A stretch of DNA of 64,000 nucleotides from Sphingosinicella sp963974575 (GCF_963974575.1 NZ_CAXBBQ010000003.1:248001-312000), one strand, 5' to 3'; counted from the stretch's first letter, positions 35,825-45,059 are shown. The notes: generated by a model not told the origin, from the sequence alone. A program made the numbers and translations.

Positions 35825-36225
35825 TCGGTATTGTGCTGGTGACGCACGGGCGCCTTGCGGCTGAATTCGTCGCGGCCATGGAGCACGTGGTCGGCCCCCA
35901 GAACAACGTCGCCTCGATCTGCATCGACGCTGACGATGACATGGAGGTGCGCCGCGCCGACATCGCGAACGCGGTGAAGGCGGTGGACACCGGTCGCGGC
36001 GTCGTTATCCTCACCGACATGTTCGGGGGGACGCCGTCCAACCTTGCGATTTCGCTGCTGTCGGGAGGCCACGTGGAGGTGATCGCCGGTGTCAACCTGC
36101 CGATGTTGATCCGCCTTGCCAGCGTGCGCGGCGAGATGAAGCTCTCCGAGGCGGTCGTGGCCGCGCAGGAGGCGGGGCGCAAATACATCTCCGTCGCATC
36201 GAAAATTCTGGGAGAGGTCGCCTGA
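35821..36225 (+). CDS. PTS EIIA component, mannose family
   Basis: 134-aa EIIA-Man type protein. The phospho-acceptor His9 is in VLVTHGRLA, and DMFGGTPSNLAISLL follows. No membrane EIIB/EIIC genes are near, so it belongs to a regulatory PTS rather than a sugar importer. ATG 35821 overlaps rapZ, and its TGA overlaps the proposed start of HPr. Confidence 0.93.
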   Translation: MIGIVLVTHGRLAAEFVAAMEHVVGPQNNVASICIDADDDMEVRRADIANAVKAVDTGRGVVILTDMFGGTPSNLAISLLSGGHVEVIAGVNLPMLIRLASVRGEMKLSEAVVAAQEAGRKYISVASKILGEVA

Positions 36226-36530
36226 GCGACGATTCTGACGGTGTTCCTGTCGGCGACGCGGTCGCCGTCCGCCAGCGCGTGCTCATCCGCAACAAGCGCG
36301 GCCTCCATGCGCGCGCCAGCGCCAAATTCGTGACCCTCACCTCCGAGTTCACCGCCGCCGTCGTGGTGGAGAAGGATGGCCAGCGCGTCACCGGCACGTC
36401 GATCATGGGTCTGATGATGTTGGCCGCGAGCCCCGGCGACGAGATCGACATCGTCGCGAGCGGCGCCGATGCGGACGCCGCGCTCGCCGCGCTCGTGAAA
36501 CTCGTCGAGGACCGCTTCGGCGAGGAATAA
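36222..36530 (+). CDS. phosphocarrier protein HPr, probable CTG start
   Basis: HPr of the PTS, 102 aa from CTG 36222. The catalytic His is in KRGLHARASAKF and the regulatory Ser in GTSIMGLMML, the target of HprK. No ATG precedes the His motif. GTG 36279 would give an 83-aa protein but cuts off the first beta strand (RQRVLIRNK) and has no ribosome-binding site. CTG 36222 overlaps the EIIA stop (CTGA) and has GGAGAGG four bases upstream, so it is preferred; the start is not proven. The stop overlaps the next gene (TAATG). Confidence 0.85.
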   Translation: MSDDSDGVPVGDAVAVRQRVLIRNKRGLHARASAKFVTLTSEFTAAVVVEKDGQRVTGTSIMGLMMLAASPGDEIDIVASGADADAALAALVKLVEDRFGEE

Positions 36531-37333
36531 TGGCGCCCCGCCGTATCACCAGCTTTTCCAACGAGACGATCAAACGCATCCGGTCGCTCGAGCAGAAGAA
36601 ATTCCGCCGCATGGAGAACCGCTTCATGGCGGAAGGGATGCGGATCGTCGCGGAGGCGGCGGAGGCGGGGCGCATCGCCGAAACGCTCGTTTTCGCTGAA
36701 GACCTGGCGGAGCACGCGCTGCTTCGGCGGCTCATTGCACAGTGTGAAGCGGCGGGCGGCGAGGCGATCGAGGTGCCGCGCGAGATTCTTCACAAGATCA
36801 CCGGCAAGGACAATCCGCAGGCGCTCGTCGGCGTCTTCCCGATCCCCGAAGCCCGGCTGGAAGACCTCGACCGGAACGCCGCTGACGTCTGGACCGTGTG
36901 CCAGTCGCTGAAAGACCCCGGCAACCTCGGCACGATCCTGCGCACCAACGATGCCGTCGGCGCGGGCGGACTGATCCTGCTCGACCAGAGCTGCGACCCG
37001 TGGTCTGTCGAAGCCGTGCGCGCATCAATGGGGGCGCTGTTCACGCAGCCGATCGTGCAGACGACCGGCGCCGCCTTCTTCGAATGGCTGCGCGCCGGGC
37101 CGGGAATGCTCGTCGGCACCAGCCTGCGCACCAGCCACGATTATCAGGACGTCCGCTACGAAGCGCCGACCTTCATCCTGATGGGCAACGAGCAGCACGG
37201 CCTGCCGGAGGACTACGAGGCTGCGTGCGACGTGCTGGTAAAGATCCCAATGCGAGGCAAGGCCGATTCGCTGAACGTCGCGGTGAGCTGCGCGGTGATG
37301 CTCTACGAAGTGCTCAACCAGCGGCGGCGGTAG
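36530..37333 (+). CDS. SpoU-family RNA 2'-O-methyltransferase
   Basis: 267-aa TrmH/RlmB-type RNA ribose methyltransferase. An N-terminal substrate-binding domain (ENRFMAEGMRIVAEAAEAG) precedes the SPOUT knot with QSLKDPGNLGTILRTNDAVG, MGNEQHGLPEDY and VKIPMRGKADSLNVAVSCAV. Which RNA is modified is not clear. Coupled to the HPr gene by a one-base overlap and abutting rmuC, which converges on it. Confidence 0.92.
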   Translation: MAPRRITSFSNETIKRIRSLEQKKFRRMENRFMAEGMRIVAEAAEAGRIAETLVFAEDLAEHALLRRLIAQCEAAGGEAIEVPREILHKITGKDNPQALVGVFPIPEARLEDLDRNAADVWTVCQSLKDPGNLGTILRTNDAVGAGGLILLDQSCDPWSVEAVRASMGALFTQPIVQTTGAAFFEWLRAGPGMLVGTSLRTSHDYQDVRYEAPTFILMGNEQHGLPEDYEAACDVLVKIPMRGKADSLNVAVSCAVMLYEVLNQRRR

Positions 37334-38692
37334 CTACTCGGCCGCTTCGGCGGGCGGCATCAGCTTTGTGAGCGCGCGCGGCGTGGCCTCGATGACGGGC
37401 AGGCGCTCGATCTCCTTCTTCGGCGGTTCGATCGACAGGTCGCGGAAGCGCTGCGCCGAGGTCAGCACCTGACTTTCGAGACTTCCGACGAAGGCGTTGT
37501 AGGCACTCGTCGCGGTTTCGAGATTCTTGCCGAGCCGGCCGACGTGGCCGCCCATCGTCGCGAGGCGCTCGTAAAGCTCCTTGCCGAGCGCCGCGATGTC
37601 GCGCGCCTGCTCCTCGATCTTTTCCTGCCGCCACACCATCGCCACGGTGCGCGCGATGGCGATGAGGTTGGTGGGCGAGGCGAGCAGAATCTTCTGGGCG
37701 AACGCCGCCTCGAAAAGATCGTGGTCGGCCTCCAGCGCGGCGGCGAGGAAGTTTTCGCCCGGAATGAACATGATGACGAAGTCCGGGGTCGATTCGAACT
37801 GCTCCCAATAGGCCTTGCGCGACAGCGCGCCCACATGGCCGCGAATCGTGGCGGCATGGATTTTCAGATGCCGGGTCCGTTCGCCCTCGTCTGCCGAATC
37901 GACTGCGTCCTGATAGGCGACGAGCGAGCATTTCGCGTCGATGACGAGCGACTTGCCGCCCGGAAGCTTGATGACCGCGTCGGGCCGCAAACGCCCGTCC
38001 GCCGTATCGACCGACACCTCCTCGGCGAAATCGACCTGCGACGAGAGACCGGCCATTTCGAGAACCCGGCGCAGCTGGTGCTCACCCCAGCGTCCGCGCG
38101 CCTTGGGCGCATTGCGGAGCGCGTGGACAAGGCGCGCAGCCTCGCCGGAAACCTTTTCCTGCCCCTCGCGCATCAGCCCGATCTGTTCCCGCAGCCCTTC
38201 GTAAGCGCCATGCCGCGCCGCCTCGATCTCCTTGAGGCTGGTCTCGTAGCGGGTGAGGGTTTCCTTCACCGGCTGCAGAAGCTCGGTGAGCGCCACCCGG
38301 TTCTTCTCCAGCCCGTCGCTCGCCGCCTCGCGGTGCCGCTTCAGCGTTTCCTCGGCGCGCTTGACGAAACTTTCCTGGCTCTTGTCGAGAACGTCCTGCG
38401 CCAGCGCACCGAACTGCTTTTCAAGCTGGCGCAGATGCTCGGTGTGCTGCCGGTCCCGCTCGGCGGCCGCAGCGGTGAAGCTGGCGTGCTCGATTTCCAC
38501 CGCGCGCAGACGTTCGTTCTCGGCGCGCAGCGGTACCAGCGCCTCGACGTCGCGCTTCGCGGCATCGAGATCGCGAATCGCCGCGAGAAACTTTTCCCGA
38601 TGGCGTGCCGCCGCGCGTCCCCACACCCACCAGCCTGCGGCGAGGCCGGCAAGCAGCGCCACAAGGGCGACAAGGACATGGACGGTCGTCAT
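37334..38692 (-). CDS. rmuC: DNA recombination protein RmuC
   Basis: 452 aa from ATG 38692. A single N-terminal membrane helix (residues 5-26), a long coiled coil (about 35-150) and the RmuC nuclease-like domain with GRWGEHQLRRVLEMAGL, LVIDAKCSLVAYQDAV and FIPGENFLAAALEAD. RmuC limits inversions at short repeats in E. coli. A longer frame upstream starts within a non-coding strand of the next gene and is rejected. Confidence 0.93.
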   Translation of the reverse strand: MTTVHVLVALVALLAGLAAGWWVWGRAAARHREKFLAAIRDLDAAKRDVEALVPLRAENERLRAVEIEHASFTAAAAERDRQHTEHLRQLEKQFGALAQDVLDKSQESFVKRAEETLKRHREAASDGLEKNRVALTELLQPVKETLTRYETSLKEIEAARHGAYEGLREQIGLMREGQEKVSGEAARLVHALRNAPKARGRWGEHQLRRVLEMAGLSSQVDFAEEVSVDTADGRLRPDAVIKLPGGKSLVIDAKCSLVAYQDAVDSADEGERTRHLKIHAATIRGHVGALSRKAYWEQFESTPDFVIMFIPGENFLAAALEADHDLFEAAFAQKILLASPTNLIAIARTVAMVWRQEKIEEQARDIAALGKELYERLATMGGHVGRLGKNLETATSAYNAFVGSLESQVLTSAQRFRDLSIEPPKKEIERLPVIEATPRALTKLMPPAEAAE

Positions 38693-38810
38693 GCGTGCTC
38701 CGAACGTGAACAGATCAGGAACTTCATAGCTAGCGCAATTGCCCGCCGGAGCAAAGACCTTGCATCGAAAGCACTTTGGCGGACAGGATGCAGCGGAAGG
38801 ACGGAGCGGA

Positions 38811-39728
38811 ATGAGCGCAGTCGAAATCGTCGCCGAGGGCCTGCAGTTTCCCGAGGGGCCGGTGTGGATGCAGGACGGCAGCGTCATCGTCGTGGAGATC
38901 GCGGCGGGCCGCATCACGCGCGTGCTGCCGGACGGCCGCACAGAGACGATCGCCGCGCCGGGCGGCGGGCCCAATGGCGCAGCAATCGGCCCGGACGGCG
39001 CTCTCTACGTGTGCAACAACGGCGGCTTCGAGTGGATCCGGCAAGACGGGCTGCTGATCCCTGGTCACATCGCCGCCGACTACACGACCGGACGCATCGA
39101 GCGGATCGATCTTTCAACGGGAAAGGTCGAACGGCTCTATGCCGAGTGCGACGGCCGGGCGCTTTCCGGCCCGAACGACATCGTATTCGATGCGGACGGC
39201 GGCTTCTGGTTCACCGACCTCGGCAAGATTCGCGACCACGCCACCGACCACGGCGGGCTTTATTACGCCAAGGCCGACGGCTCCGGCATCCGCTGCGCGG
39301 TTTACGGCCCGAACATGAACGGCGTCGGCCTCTCGCCCGACGGCCGCACCGTGTATACGGCGCTCACCATGGAACGCACCGTGCTTGCCTTCGACATCAC
39401 CGGCCCCGGCGAGGTCGCGCCTTCGCCGCTTGAAGCGCTGCCGGGGCGCGTCGTCACGGCGTTCGGCGGGCATACCCTCCTCGATTCGCTCGCGATCGAC
39501 GCGGACGGCAACATCTGCGTGGCGACGCTCGTCGCGCAGCCCGGCATCACCTCGGTCGATCCCGCCACGGGCGCGCAGACCTGGCGGGATTTCCCCGATC
39601 TGCTTTCCACCAACATTTGCTTCGGCGGCGCGGACATGCAGGATGCGTGGGTGACGCTGTCCACCACCGGCCGGCTCGCGAAAACGCGCTGGGACCGGCC
39701 CGGCCTGAGCCTTGCGCATTATGGCTGA
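38811..39728 (+). CDS. SMP-30/gluconolactonase-like beta-propeller
   Basis: 305 aa from ATG 38811 (MSAVEIVAEGLQFPEGPVW). Metal-site and propeller motifs of the SMP-30/gluconolactonase family are seen: EGPVW, the GGPNGAAIGPDG turn, SGPNDIVFDADGGFWFTD. Calcium-dependent lactonase activity is the usual inference, not shown here. Its last 8 bases overlap the mlaE start, an odd pairing that suggests shared transcription rather than shared function. Confidence 0.85.
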   Translation: MSAVEIVAEGLQFPEGPVWMQDGSVIVVEIAAGRITRVLPDGRTETIAAPGGGPNGAAIGPDGALYVCNNGGFEWIRQDGLLIPGHIAADYTTGRIERIDLSTGKVERLYAECDGRALSGPNDIVFDADGGFWFTDLGKIRDHATDHGGLYYAKADGSGIRCAVYGPNMNGVGLSPDGRTVYTALTMERTVLAFDITGPGEVAPSPLEALPGRVVTAFGGHTLLDSLAIDADGNICVATLVAQPGITSVDPATGAQTWRDFPDLLSTNICFGGADMQDAWVTLSTTGRLAKTRWDRPGLSLAHYG

Positions 39729-40866
39729 GGCGGAGGCCCCCGCGGAGGGCCGGATCAGCGAAAGCCACGCGGACAGCGGGCGGACGGTGCACCTTTCCGG
39801 CCGCATGACGATCCGCTTCATCGATCCGATCTCGCGGAGGCTGCGCGAACTCGAAGCCGATCCCGAACCGCTCACCATCGATCTCGCCGACATCGAACGC
39901 ATCGATACGGCGGGCGCCTGGGTGCTTTACCGCACGCGCACGGCGCGCGAGACGGCGGGCCTCCCCTTTCGGCTGACGGGCGCGAGCGGCAAGGCCGAAG
40001 AGCTGATCGACCAAATCTGCTCCCACACGAAGCCGACCAAGATCCGGCCCGACCCGATGCCGGGTTTCATCCGCACGCTGGAAAAGCTCGGCGCGTGGAT
40101 CACCTTTTCGGCGACGACCTTCGGCGGCTTCCTCTCTTTCCTCGGTCTCACGCTCGTCTCACTCGGCAAGGTGATCGCGGCGCGGCGTGCCTTCCGCTGG
40201 CGCGCTTTCATCAACCAGTTCGAGGCGGTGGGCGTCGCCTCGCTCGGCATCATCGGGCTGATGAGCTTCCTTGTCGGCATCGTCGTCGCACAGCAGGGCG
40301 CGGTGCAGCTCCGCCAGTTCGGTGCCGACGTGTTCGTCATCAACCTCGTAGGGCGCATCACCTTCCGCGAACTCGGCGTGCTGATGACCGCGATCATGGT
40401 CGCGGGCCGATCGGGCAGCGCATTTGCCGCGCAGATCGGCTCGATGAAGCTCGCCGAAGAGGTGGACGCGATGCGGACCATCGGGATGCCGCCCATCGAG
40501 GTTCTGGTCATCCCGCGCCTGCTCGCCGCCGTGCTCGCCATGCCGTTGCTCGCCTTCTACGGATCGATGCTCGGCATCCTCGGCGGCATGTTGCTGACGT
40601 GGGCATCGCTCGGCATTCCGCCCGCGACTTTCGTGCAGCGTATTCAGGAGGTGGTGCCGCTCACCGACGTTTGGGTCGGGCTTATCAAGGCGCCTGTGTT
40701 CGGACTCGTCATTGCCGTCACGGGTTGCTTCCAGGGGATGCAGGTGCGCGGCAACGCCGAAGAGGTGGGACTGCGGACCACCGCCGCCGTGGTGCAGGCG
40801 ATCTTCCTTGTCATCGTGCTCGATGCCTTTTTCGCGGTGTTCTTCTCGGCGATCGGATGGAACTGA
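39721..40866 (+). CDS. mlaE: MlaE-type ABC permease with N-terminal STAS domain
   Basis: 381-aa permease of a phospholipid/mce-type ABC transporter. Unlike E. coli, where MlaB is separate, residues about 20-100 form a STAS domain (LTIDLADIERIDTAGAW) fused before the MlaE membrane domain (GLMSFLVGIVVAQQGAVQLR, ELGVLMTAIMVAGRSGSA, EEVDAMRTIGMPPIEVLV). ATG 39721 was chosen as the first plausible start. The next gene overlaps by one base. Confidence 0.93.
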   Translation: MAEAEAPAEGRISESHADSGRTVHLSGRMTIRFIDPISRRLRELEADPEPLTIDLADIERIDTAGAWVLYRTRTARETAGLPFRLTGASGKAEELIDQICSHTKPTKIRPDPMPGFIRTLEKLGAWITFSATTFGGFLSFLGLTLVSLGKVIAARRAFRWRAFINQFEAVGVASLGIIGLMSFLVGIVVAQQGAVQLRQFGADVFVINLVGRITFRELGVLMTAIMVAGRSGSAFAAQIGSMKLAEEVDAMRTIGMPPIEVLVIPRLLAAVLAMPLLAFYGSMLGILGGMLLTWASLGIPPATFVQRIQEVVPLTDVWVGLIKAPVFGLVIAVTGCFQGMQVRGNAEEVGLRTTAAVVQAIFLVIVLDAFFAVFFSAIGWN

Positions 40867-41660
40867 TGGCGCTCCAGGACGAACGCCGCGGCCCCGTGAT
40901 ACGCGTCACCGGGCTTCGCAACAGCTTCGGCGATCAGGTGATCCACGAAAACCTCGACCTCGAGGTCCAGCGCGGCGAGATCATCGGCATCGTCGGCGGA
41001 TCGGGCACGGGCAAGACCGTGCTGATGCGATCAATCATCGGGCTGCAGCGCTACACCGCCGGCGAGGTCGAGATTTTCGGACGCCGGGTAAGCGGCCTTG
41101 GCGAGCTCGAGGAGCTGGAACTGCGCCGCCAGTTCGGCGTGCTGTTCCAGAACGGCGCGCTGTTCTCCACGCTCACTGTCGCCGAGAACATCGAAGTGCC
41201 GATGCGCGAGTTCTATCACATCGAACACGCGCTGATGGACGAGATCGCGGCCTACAAGATCGCGATGGTCGGCCTGCCGCCCGATGCCGGCCCCAAGCAC
41301 CCGAGCGAGCTTTCGGGCGGCATGAAGAAGCGCGCCGGCCTTGCCCGCGCGCTGGCGCTCGATCCGCGCCTGCTGTTCCTCGACGAGCCCACCGCGGGCC
41401 TCGACCCGATCGGCGCGGCGGCTTTCGACCAGCTGATCCTGCAGCTTCGCGATGCGCTCGATCTCACGGTGTTTCTCATCACGCACGATCTCGACACGCT
41501 GCACACGATTTGCGACCGTGTCGCGGTGCTGGCGGACAAGCGCGTGCTGACGGTGGGAACTATCGACGAACTTCTGGCTTTCGATCATCCGTGGGTCCAG
41601 GAGTATTTCCGCGGTCCACGCGGGCGCGCCGCGCTTGCCAGCGTCGCAGCAGGGGGTTGA
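40866..41660 (+). CDS. mlaF: ABC transporter ATP-binding protein MlaF
   Basis: 264-aa ATPase of the lipid transporter. Walker A is GGSGTGKT near residue 46, signature SELSGGMKKRAGLARAL and Walker B LLFLDEPTAGLDP with the His switch in LITHDLDTL. ATG 40866 (TGATG overlap) is used; ATG 40857 would add three residues. Followed by mlaD after a 2-base gap. Confidence 0.95.
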   Translation: MALQDERRGPVIRVTGLRNSFGDQVIHENLDLEVQRGEIIGIVGGSGTGKTVLMRSIIGLQRYTAGEVEIFGRRVSGLGELEELELRRQFGVLFQNGALFSTLTVAENIEVPMREFYHIEHALMDEIAAYKIAMVGLPPDAGPKHPSELSGGMKKRAGLARALALDPRLLFLDEPTAGLDPIGAAAFDQLILQLRDALDLTVFLITHDLDTLHTICDRVAVLADKRVLTVGTIDELLAFDHPWVQEYFRGPRGRAALASVAAGG

Positions 41661-41662
41661 TT

Positions 41663-42616
41663 TTGGAAACGAGAAGCAACCACGTTCTCGTCGGCGCCGT
41701 CGCGATCGCGCTGTTCATCGCCGCGTTCCTGTTCATCCTGTGGATCGCGCGCGTCGACACGTCGGACCGGCAGAAGTACGATATCTTCTTCCGCTCGGTC
41801 TCCGGCCTCGCGCGCGGCAGTGCCGTGAACTATTCCGGCGTGCCGGTGGGCACGGTCCAGGAAATCCGGCTGATGCCGGAATCGCCCAATTTCGTGCGTG
41901 TCCGCATCGAGATCGACGAGGGCGTACCCATCCTGCAGGGTACGGTCGCGACGGTTTCCAGCGTTGGATTCACGGGGGTTTCGATCGTCGAGCTGGAAGG
42001 CGCGATCAAGGGCGCGCCGCCGATCGATGAACCGGGACCGTACGGAGCACCGGTGATCCCCACGAAACCTGGTGCGCTCGGCCAGCTCCTCGATTCTGCG
42101 CCGCAGCTTCTGGAGCGCATCAGCACGCTCACCGCGCGGCTCAACGAGGTCCTGAGCCCGCAGAACCAGGATTCGATCGCAGGCATCCTCAAGAACGCGA
42201 ACACGATCGCCACCGCCATCGCCAGCCGCGATGGCGACATCGCTGAGGCGGTGACGGAAATCCGCGGCGCGATCACAGAAACCCGCAAGACGGCCGCAGC
42301 GCTCGCCTTGCTTGCAGAAAGCACGAGCAAGCTCGTCGATGAGGAGGGCAAGCCGCTCGTCGCCGATCTCCGCAAGACACTGCAGCACGCGGAAACGGCG
42401 CTCAGTGAACTGGAGGCGACCTCGCGCGCGGCGCGCAGCGGCGCCGAAGCGTTCAATGCGCACACGCTGCCCGAGGTGAACCTCCTCGTCGGCGACCTGC
42501 GCGAAATGTCGCGTTCGCTCGGCGCCATCGCCGCCAAGCTCGACGAAGACCCCGCGGGCGCCCTCGTCGGCGGCCGCAAGCTGCCCGAATACAAGCCCGA
42601 CGGAGATGACCGATGA
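41663..42616 (+). CDS. mlaD: MCE-domain substrate-binding protein MlaD
   Basis: 317-aa inner-membrane-anchored MCE protein. An N-terminal helix (SNHVLVGAVAIALFIAAFLF) leads into the MCE domain (SVSGLARGSAVNYSGVPVGT, VSSVGFTGVSIVEL), then a long helical tail. The start is TTG 41663, with AGGGGG six bases upstream; a TTG at 41657 is an alternative. MlaD hexamers carry lipids across the periplasm in known systems. Confidence 0.92.
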   Translation: METRSNHVLVGAVAIALFIAAFLFILWIARVDTSDRQKYDIFFRSVSGLARGSAVNYSGVPVGTVQEIRLMPESPNFVRVRIEIDEGVPILQGTVATVSSVGFTGVSIVELEGAIKGAPPIDEPGPYGAPVIPTKPGALGQLLDSAPQLLERISTLTARLNEVLSPQNQDSIAGILKNANTIATAIASRDGDIAEAVTEIRGAITETRKTAAALALLAESTSKLVDEEGKPLVADLRKTLQHAETALSELEATSRAARSGAEAFNAHTLPEVNLLVGDLREMSRSLGAIAAKLDEDPAGALVGGRKLPEYKPDGDDR

Positions 42617-43200
42617 AACCGATCGCCCTGTTCGCGGCGCTGCTGATCGCCGGCTGCGGGCCGCTGGTGCAGATCGGCGGCGCCGGAGAGCCGCCGGACT
42701 CGCTGCTCACCGTGCGCGCCGATACGGGTGAACCCAAGCCTGTGACCGGCGAACCGCTGCTCGTGACCACCCCGAGCGCGCCGGGCGCACTGCGCACGCT
42801 GCGCATTCCGGTCACCACGCAAGCGACCGAGATTGCCTATCTTCCCGAAGCCAGCTGGGTGGAACAGCCGGTGGTGCTGTTCCAGCGCCTGCTGGGAGAG
42901 GTCGTTCAGGCGCGCACGGGCCGACCAGTCATCGACGAGCGCAATGCCGATATCGCGGGCGCACACCGCCTTTCCGGCCGGCTGATCGAGTTCGGGCTCG
43001 ATGTACGCAGCGCGCCGCAGGTGCGTGTTCGCTACGATGCCATGTTGTCAGCACCCGGAACCGGCTATGTTGCTAGCCACAGCTTCGAGGCGACGCGGCC
43101 GGTTAACGCCGAGACCGGGCCCGCCGTCGCCCGTGCGCTGAACGAAGCGGCCAACGAGGTCGCCGCGAGCGTTGGAGACTGGGCGGCATCGCAGCCGTAA
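42613..43200 (+). CDS. ABC-type transport auxiliary lipoprotein (PqiC-like)
   Basis: 195-aa lipoprotein with signal MKPIALFAALLIAGC (Cys15). The body matches the auxiliary lipoprotein family found with MCE transporters (TLRIPVTTQATEIAYLPEAS, WVEQPVVLFQRLLGEV). It probably links the MlaD ring to the outer membrane. ATGA overlap with mlaD. Separate MlaA and MlaC genes are not in this window. Confidence 0.85.
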   Translation: MKPIALFAALLIAGCGPLVQIGGAGEPPDSLLTVRADTGEPKPVTGEPLLVTTPSAPGALRTLRIPVTTQATEIAYLPEASWVEQPVVLFQRLLGEVVQARTGRPVIDERNADIAGAHRLSGRLIEFGLDVRSAPQVRVRYDAMLSAPGTGYVASHSFEATRPVNAETGPAVARALNEAANEVAASVGDWAASQP

Positions 43201-43211
43201 CGATCCCAGGG

Positions 43212-43235
43212 AACCGGCGAGGCATGTCGCCGGTT
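43212..43235 (+). terminator. hairpin after the mla operon
   Basis: AACCGGCGA and TCGCCGGTT make a perfect 9-bp stem with a 6-base loop, 11 bases past the lipoprotein stop. Only a few Ts follow, so termination would be weak; read-through into the M48 protease gene is possible. Confidence 0.45.
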
Positions 43236-43270
43236 TAACGGATGGCAGGGACTTTGAGGAACAAAACCGT

Positions 43271-44749
43271 ATGAGGAAAGAAGCGCAGCAGGCCTTGGGG
43301 ATCGCGCTCAGCACAATGGTGCTCGGTGCGTGCGTGACCGGACCGGGGACGAGCGCGAACGCGCAGAAGCCGCGCCAGATCAGCGCCAGCGAACGTGCGC
43401 AGGCAGCACAGGCGCATCCGGAAATCCTCGCCGAGTTCGGCGGCGCCTATGAAGGCCCCGGCACGGCGATGGTGAAGCGCATCGGCAAGGAGGTCGCGGT
43501 CCGCTCCAACATCGCGGCGGCCGAAAACGAATGCACGGTGACGCTGCTCAACACCACGGTCGTCAACGCCTTCGCCATTCCCGGCTGCTATGTCTACATG
43601 ACGCGCGGGCTGCTTTCGATCATGAACAGCGAGGCGGAGCTTGCCTCGGTGCTCGGCCACGAAGTGGGCCATGTCGATGCCCAGCATTCGAAGAAGCGCC
43701 AGAATGCCGCGCTCGGCAGCGGCATCGTCTCGATCCTCGCTACAGTGCTCACGGGCAGCAGCCAGATCGGCCAGCTTGCCGGGCAACTCGGACAGGTATG
43801 GACGATGAAATACTCGCGCGATCAGGAGTATCAGTCGGATGATCTCGGCATCCGCTACATGACCGCGGCGGGCTATGATCCCTTTGCGGCGGCGGAAATC
43901 CTGCAGTCGCTCGGCGATCAGCAAGCGCTGGAAACGCGCATCCGCGGCCAGAACGAGGCTGCGCAGATCCCGTCGTGGGCGCGAAGCCACCCGCTGACCG
44001 CCGCGCGCGTCAAACGCGCCACGCAGAAGGCGGCGGCGACGGGCGTGGCGCGCGGACAGCTGAAACGGGATGCGCCAGATTATTACGCGGCGGTCAACGG
44101 GATGCTCTATGGCGACGATCCGGCGCAGGGCTTCGTGGAGGGTCACAAGTTCGCGCACCCCGTCCTGAAAATCGCCTTCGAGGTGCCGCAGGGCTACTAC
44201 CTGAGCAACGGCGCGGCGGCGGTGACGGCGACCGGCGGACAGGCCCAGATCCAGTTCAGCGGCGCCAAGCTCGCCGACGGCGACAGCCTCGATTCGTACA
44301 TCTCCGCTGTGTTTCAAGGCGTGCTCGGCAACAACAAGGCGCAGTATACCGGCGTGCAGCGCACGACGATCAACGGGCTTGAATCCGCAACCGCGACCGC
44401 GCGCGTCGCGACGCAAAGCGGCAACCGCGATGTCAGCGTCGTCGCTTACCGCTTCGGCGGCGGCAACGGCTATCACTTCATCTTTGTCTCGCCGTCGAAC
44501 GTGAACGTCGCAAACGTGGTGAACACCACGGCGCGTTCATTCCGCAAGCTGACCGACGCGCAGGCTGCGGCGCTGCGCAAGCGCGTAATCCAGGTGGTGA
44601 CGGTAAAGCCGGGCGACACGGCGGAGTCGATTTCCCGGCGCATGGCGTTCGACGACTACAAGCTCGAACGCTTCCTCGTGATGAACAACCGCGAGGCGAA
44701 CCCGACCCTGCGCGCAGGTGAAAAAGTGAAGATCGTGGTGTTCGGCTGA
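43271..44749 (+). CDS. M48-family metalloprotease lipoprotein with C-terminal LysM-like segment
   Basis: 492 aa from ATG 43271. The lipobox LGAC has Cys21. The zinc motif HEVGH has His130 and His134 with Glu131, in the pattern of BepA/LoiP-type outer-membrane proteases that repair or degrade misassembled proteins. A middle region of unknown role precedes a LysM-like end (VVTVKPGDTAESISRRM, about residue 436 on) that may bind peptidoglycan. A ribosome-binding site is poor (TTGAGGAAC). Its product acts in the periplasm near the Mla lipoprotein made upstream. Confidence 0.9.
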   Translation: MRKEAQQALGIALSTMVLGACVTGPGTSANAQKPRQISASERAQAAQAHPEILAEFGGAYEGPGTAMVKRIGKEVAVRSNIAAAENECTVTLLNTTVVNAFAIPGCYVYMTRGLLSIMNSEAELASVLGHEVGHVDAQHSKKRQNAALGSGIVSILATVLTGSSQIGQLAGQLGQVWTMKYSRDQEYQSDDLGIRYMTAAGYDPFAAAEILQSLGDQQALETRIRGQNEAAQIPSWARSHPLTAARVKRATQKAAATGVARGQLKRDAPDYYAAVNGMLYGDDPAQGFVEGHKFAHPVLKIAFEVPQGYYLSNGAAAVTATGGQAQIQFSGAKLADGDSLDSYISAVFQGVLGNNKAQYTGVQRTTINGLESATATARVATQSGNRDVSVVAYRFGGGNGYHFIFVSPSNVNVANVVNTTARSFRKLTDAQAAALRKRVIQVVTVKPGDTAESISRRMAFDDYKLERFLVMNNREANPTLRAGEKVKIVVFG

Positions 44750-44758
44750 CAAACGAAA

Positions 44759-44784
44759 AGGGCGCCGGGTTTCCCCGACGCCCT
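44759..44784 (-). terminator. terminator of Flp pilin 1
   Basis: AGGGCG(C)CGGG and CCCGACGCCCT form a stem with a TTTC loop between the converging M48 and pilin genes. On the minus strand TTTTCGTTTG follows the stem, so it serves the pilin best, and may also stop the M48 mRNA. Confidence 0.7.
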
Positions 44785-44812
44785 GTTCGTTTCGCTTGCG
44801 CGAGATCGACGC

Positions 44813-44980
44813 TTAGGCGTCGGTCATCGCACTCGCGGCGTTGTTCATCGTCTGGCTGATGGCGTTGCCGAGCGCACCCATGGCGCCGATGGCCGCAACC
44901 GCGATGAGAGCAGCAATCAGGCCGTATTCAATGGCCGTCGCGCCCTTCTCTTCCTTACGAAGCTTACGGAAAAACGACAT
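44813..44980 (-). CDS. Flp family type IVb pilin, copy 1
   Basis: 55 aa from ATG 44980. A short basic leader (RKLRKEEKG) precedes the prepilin peptidase site and the hydrophobic ATAIEYGLIAALIAVAAIG, the hallmark of Flp/Fap pilins of the Tad system, with Glu at position 5 after the Gly cleavage site. No tad/cpa assembly genes are in the window, so assembly must depend on a locus elsewhere. It precedes its terminator by about 30 bases. Confidence 0.9.
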   Translation of the reverse strand: MSFFRKLRKEEKGATAIEYGLIAALIAVAAIGAMGALGNAISQTMNNAASAMTDA

Positions 44981-45059
44981 TTCTTGTCTCCTATACCAAT
45001 TCGGTACGTACCGGGTAGTTCCTCTGTCCCCGTCCAAGAGGTCAGCAATGCATCACTAT

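Noticed and set aside
36279..36530. HPr as an 83-aa protein from GTG 36279
   Set aside because: Not excluded, but it lacks a ribosome-binding site and the first beta strand; the CTG start with a strong site fits better.
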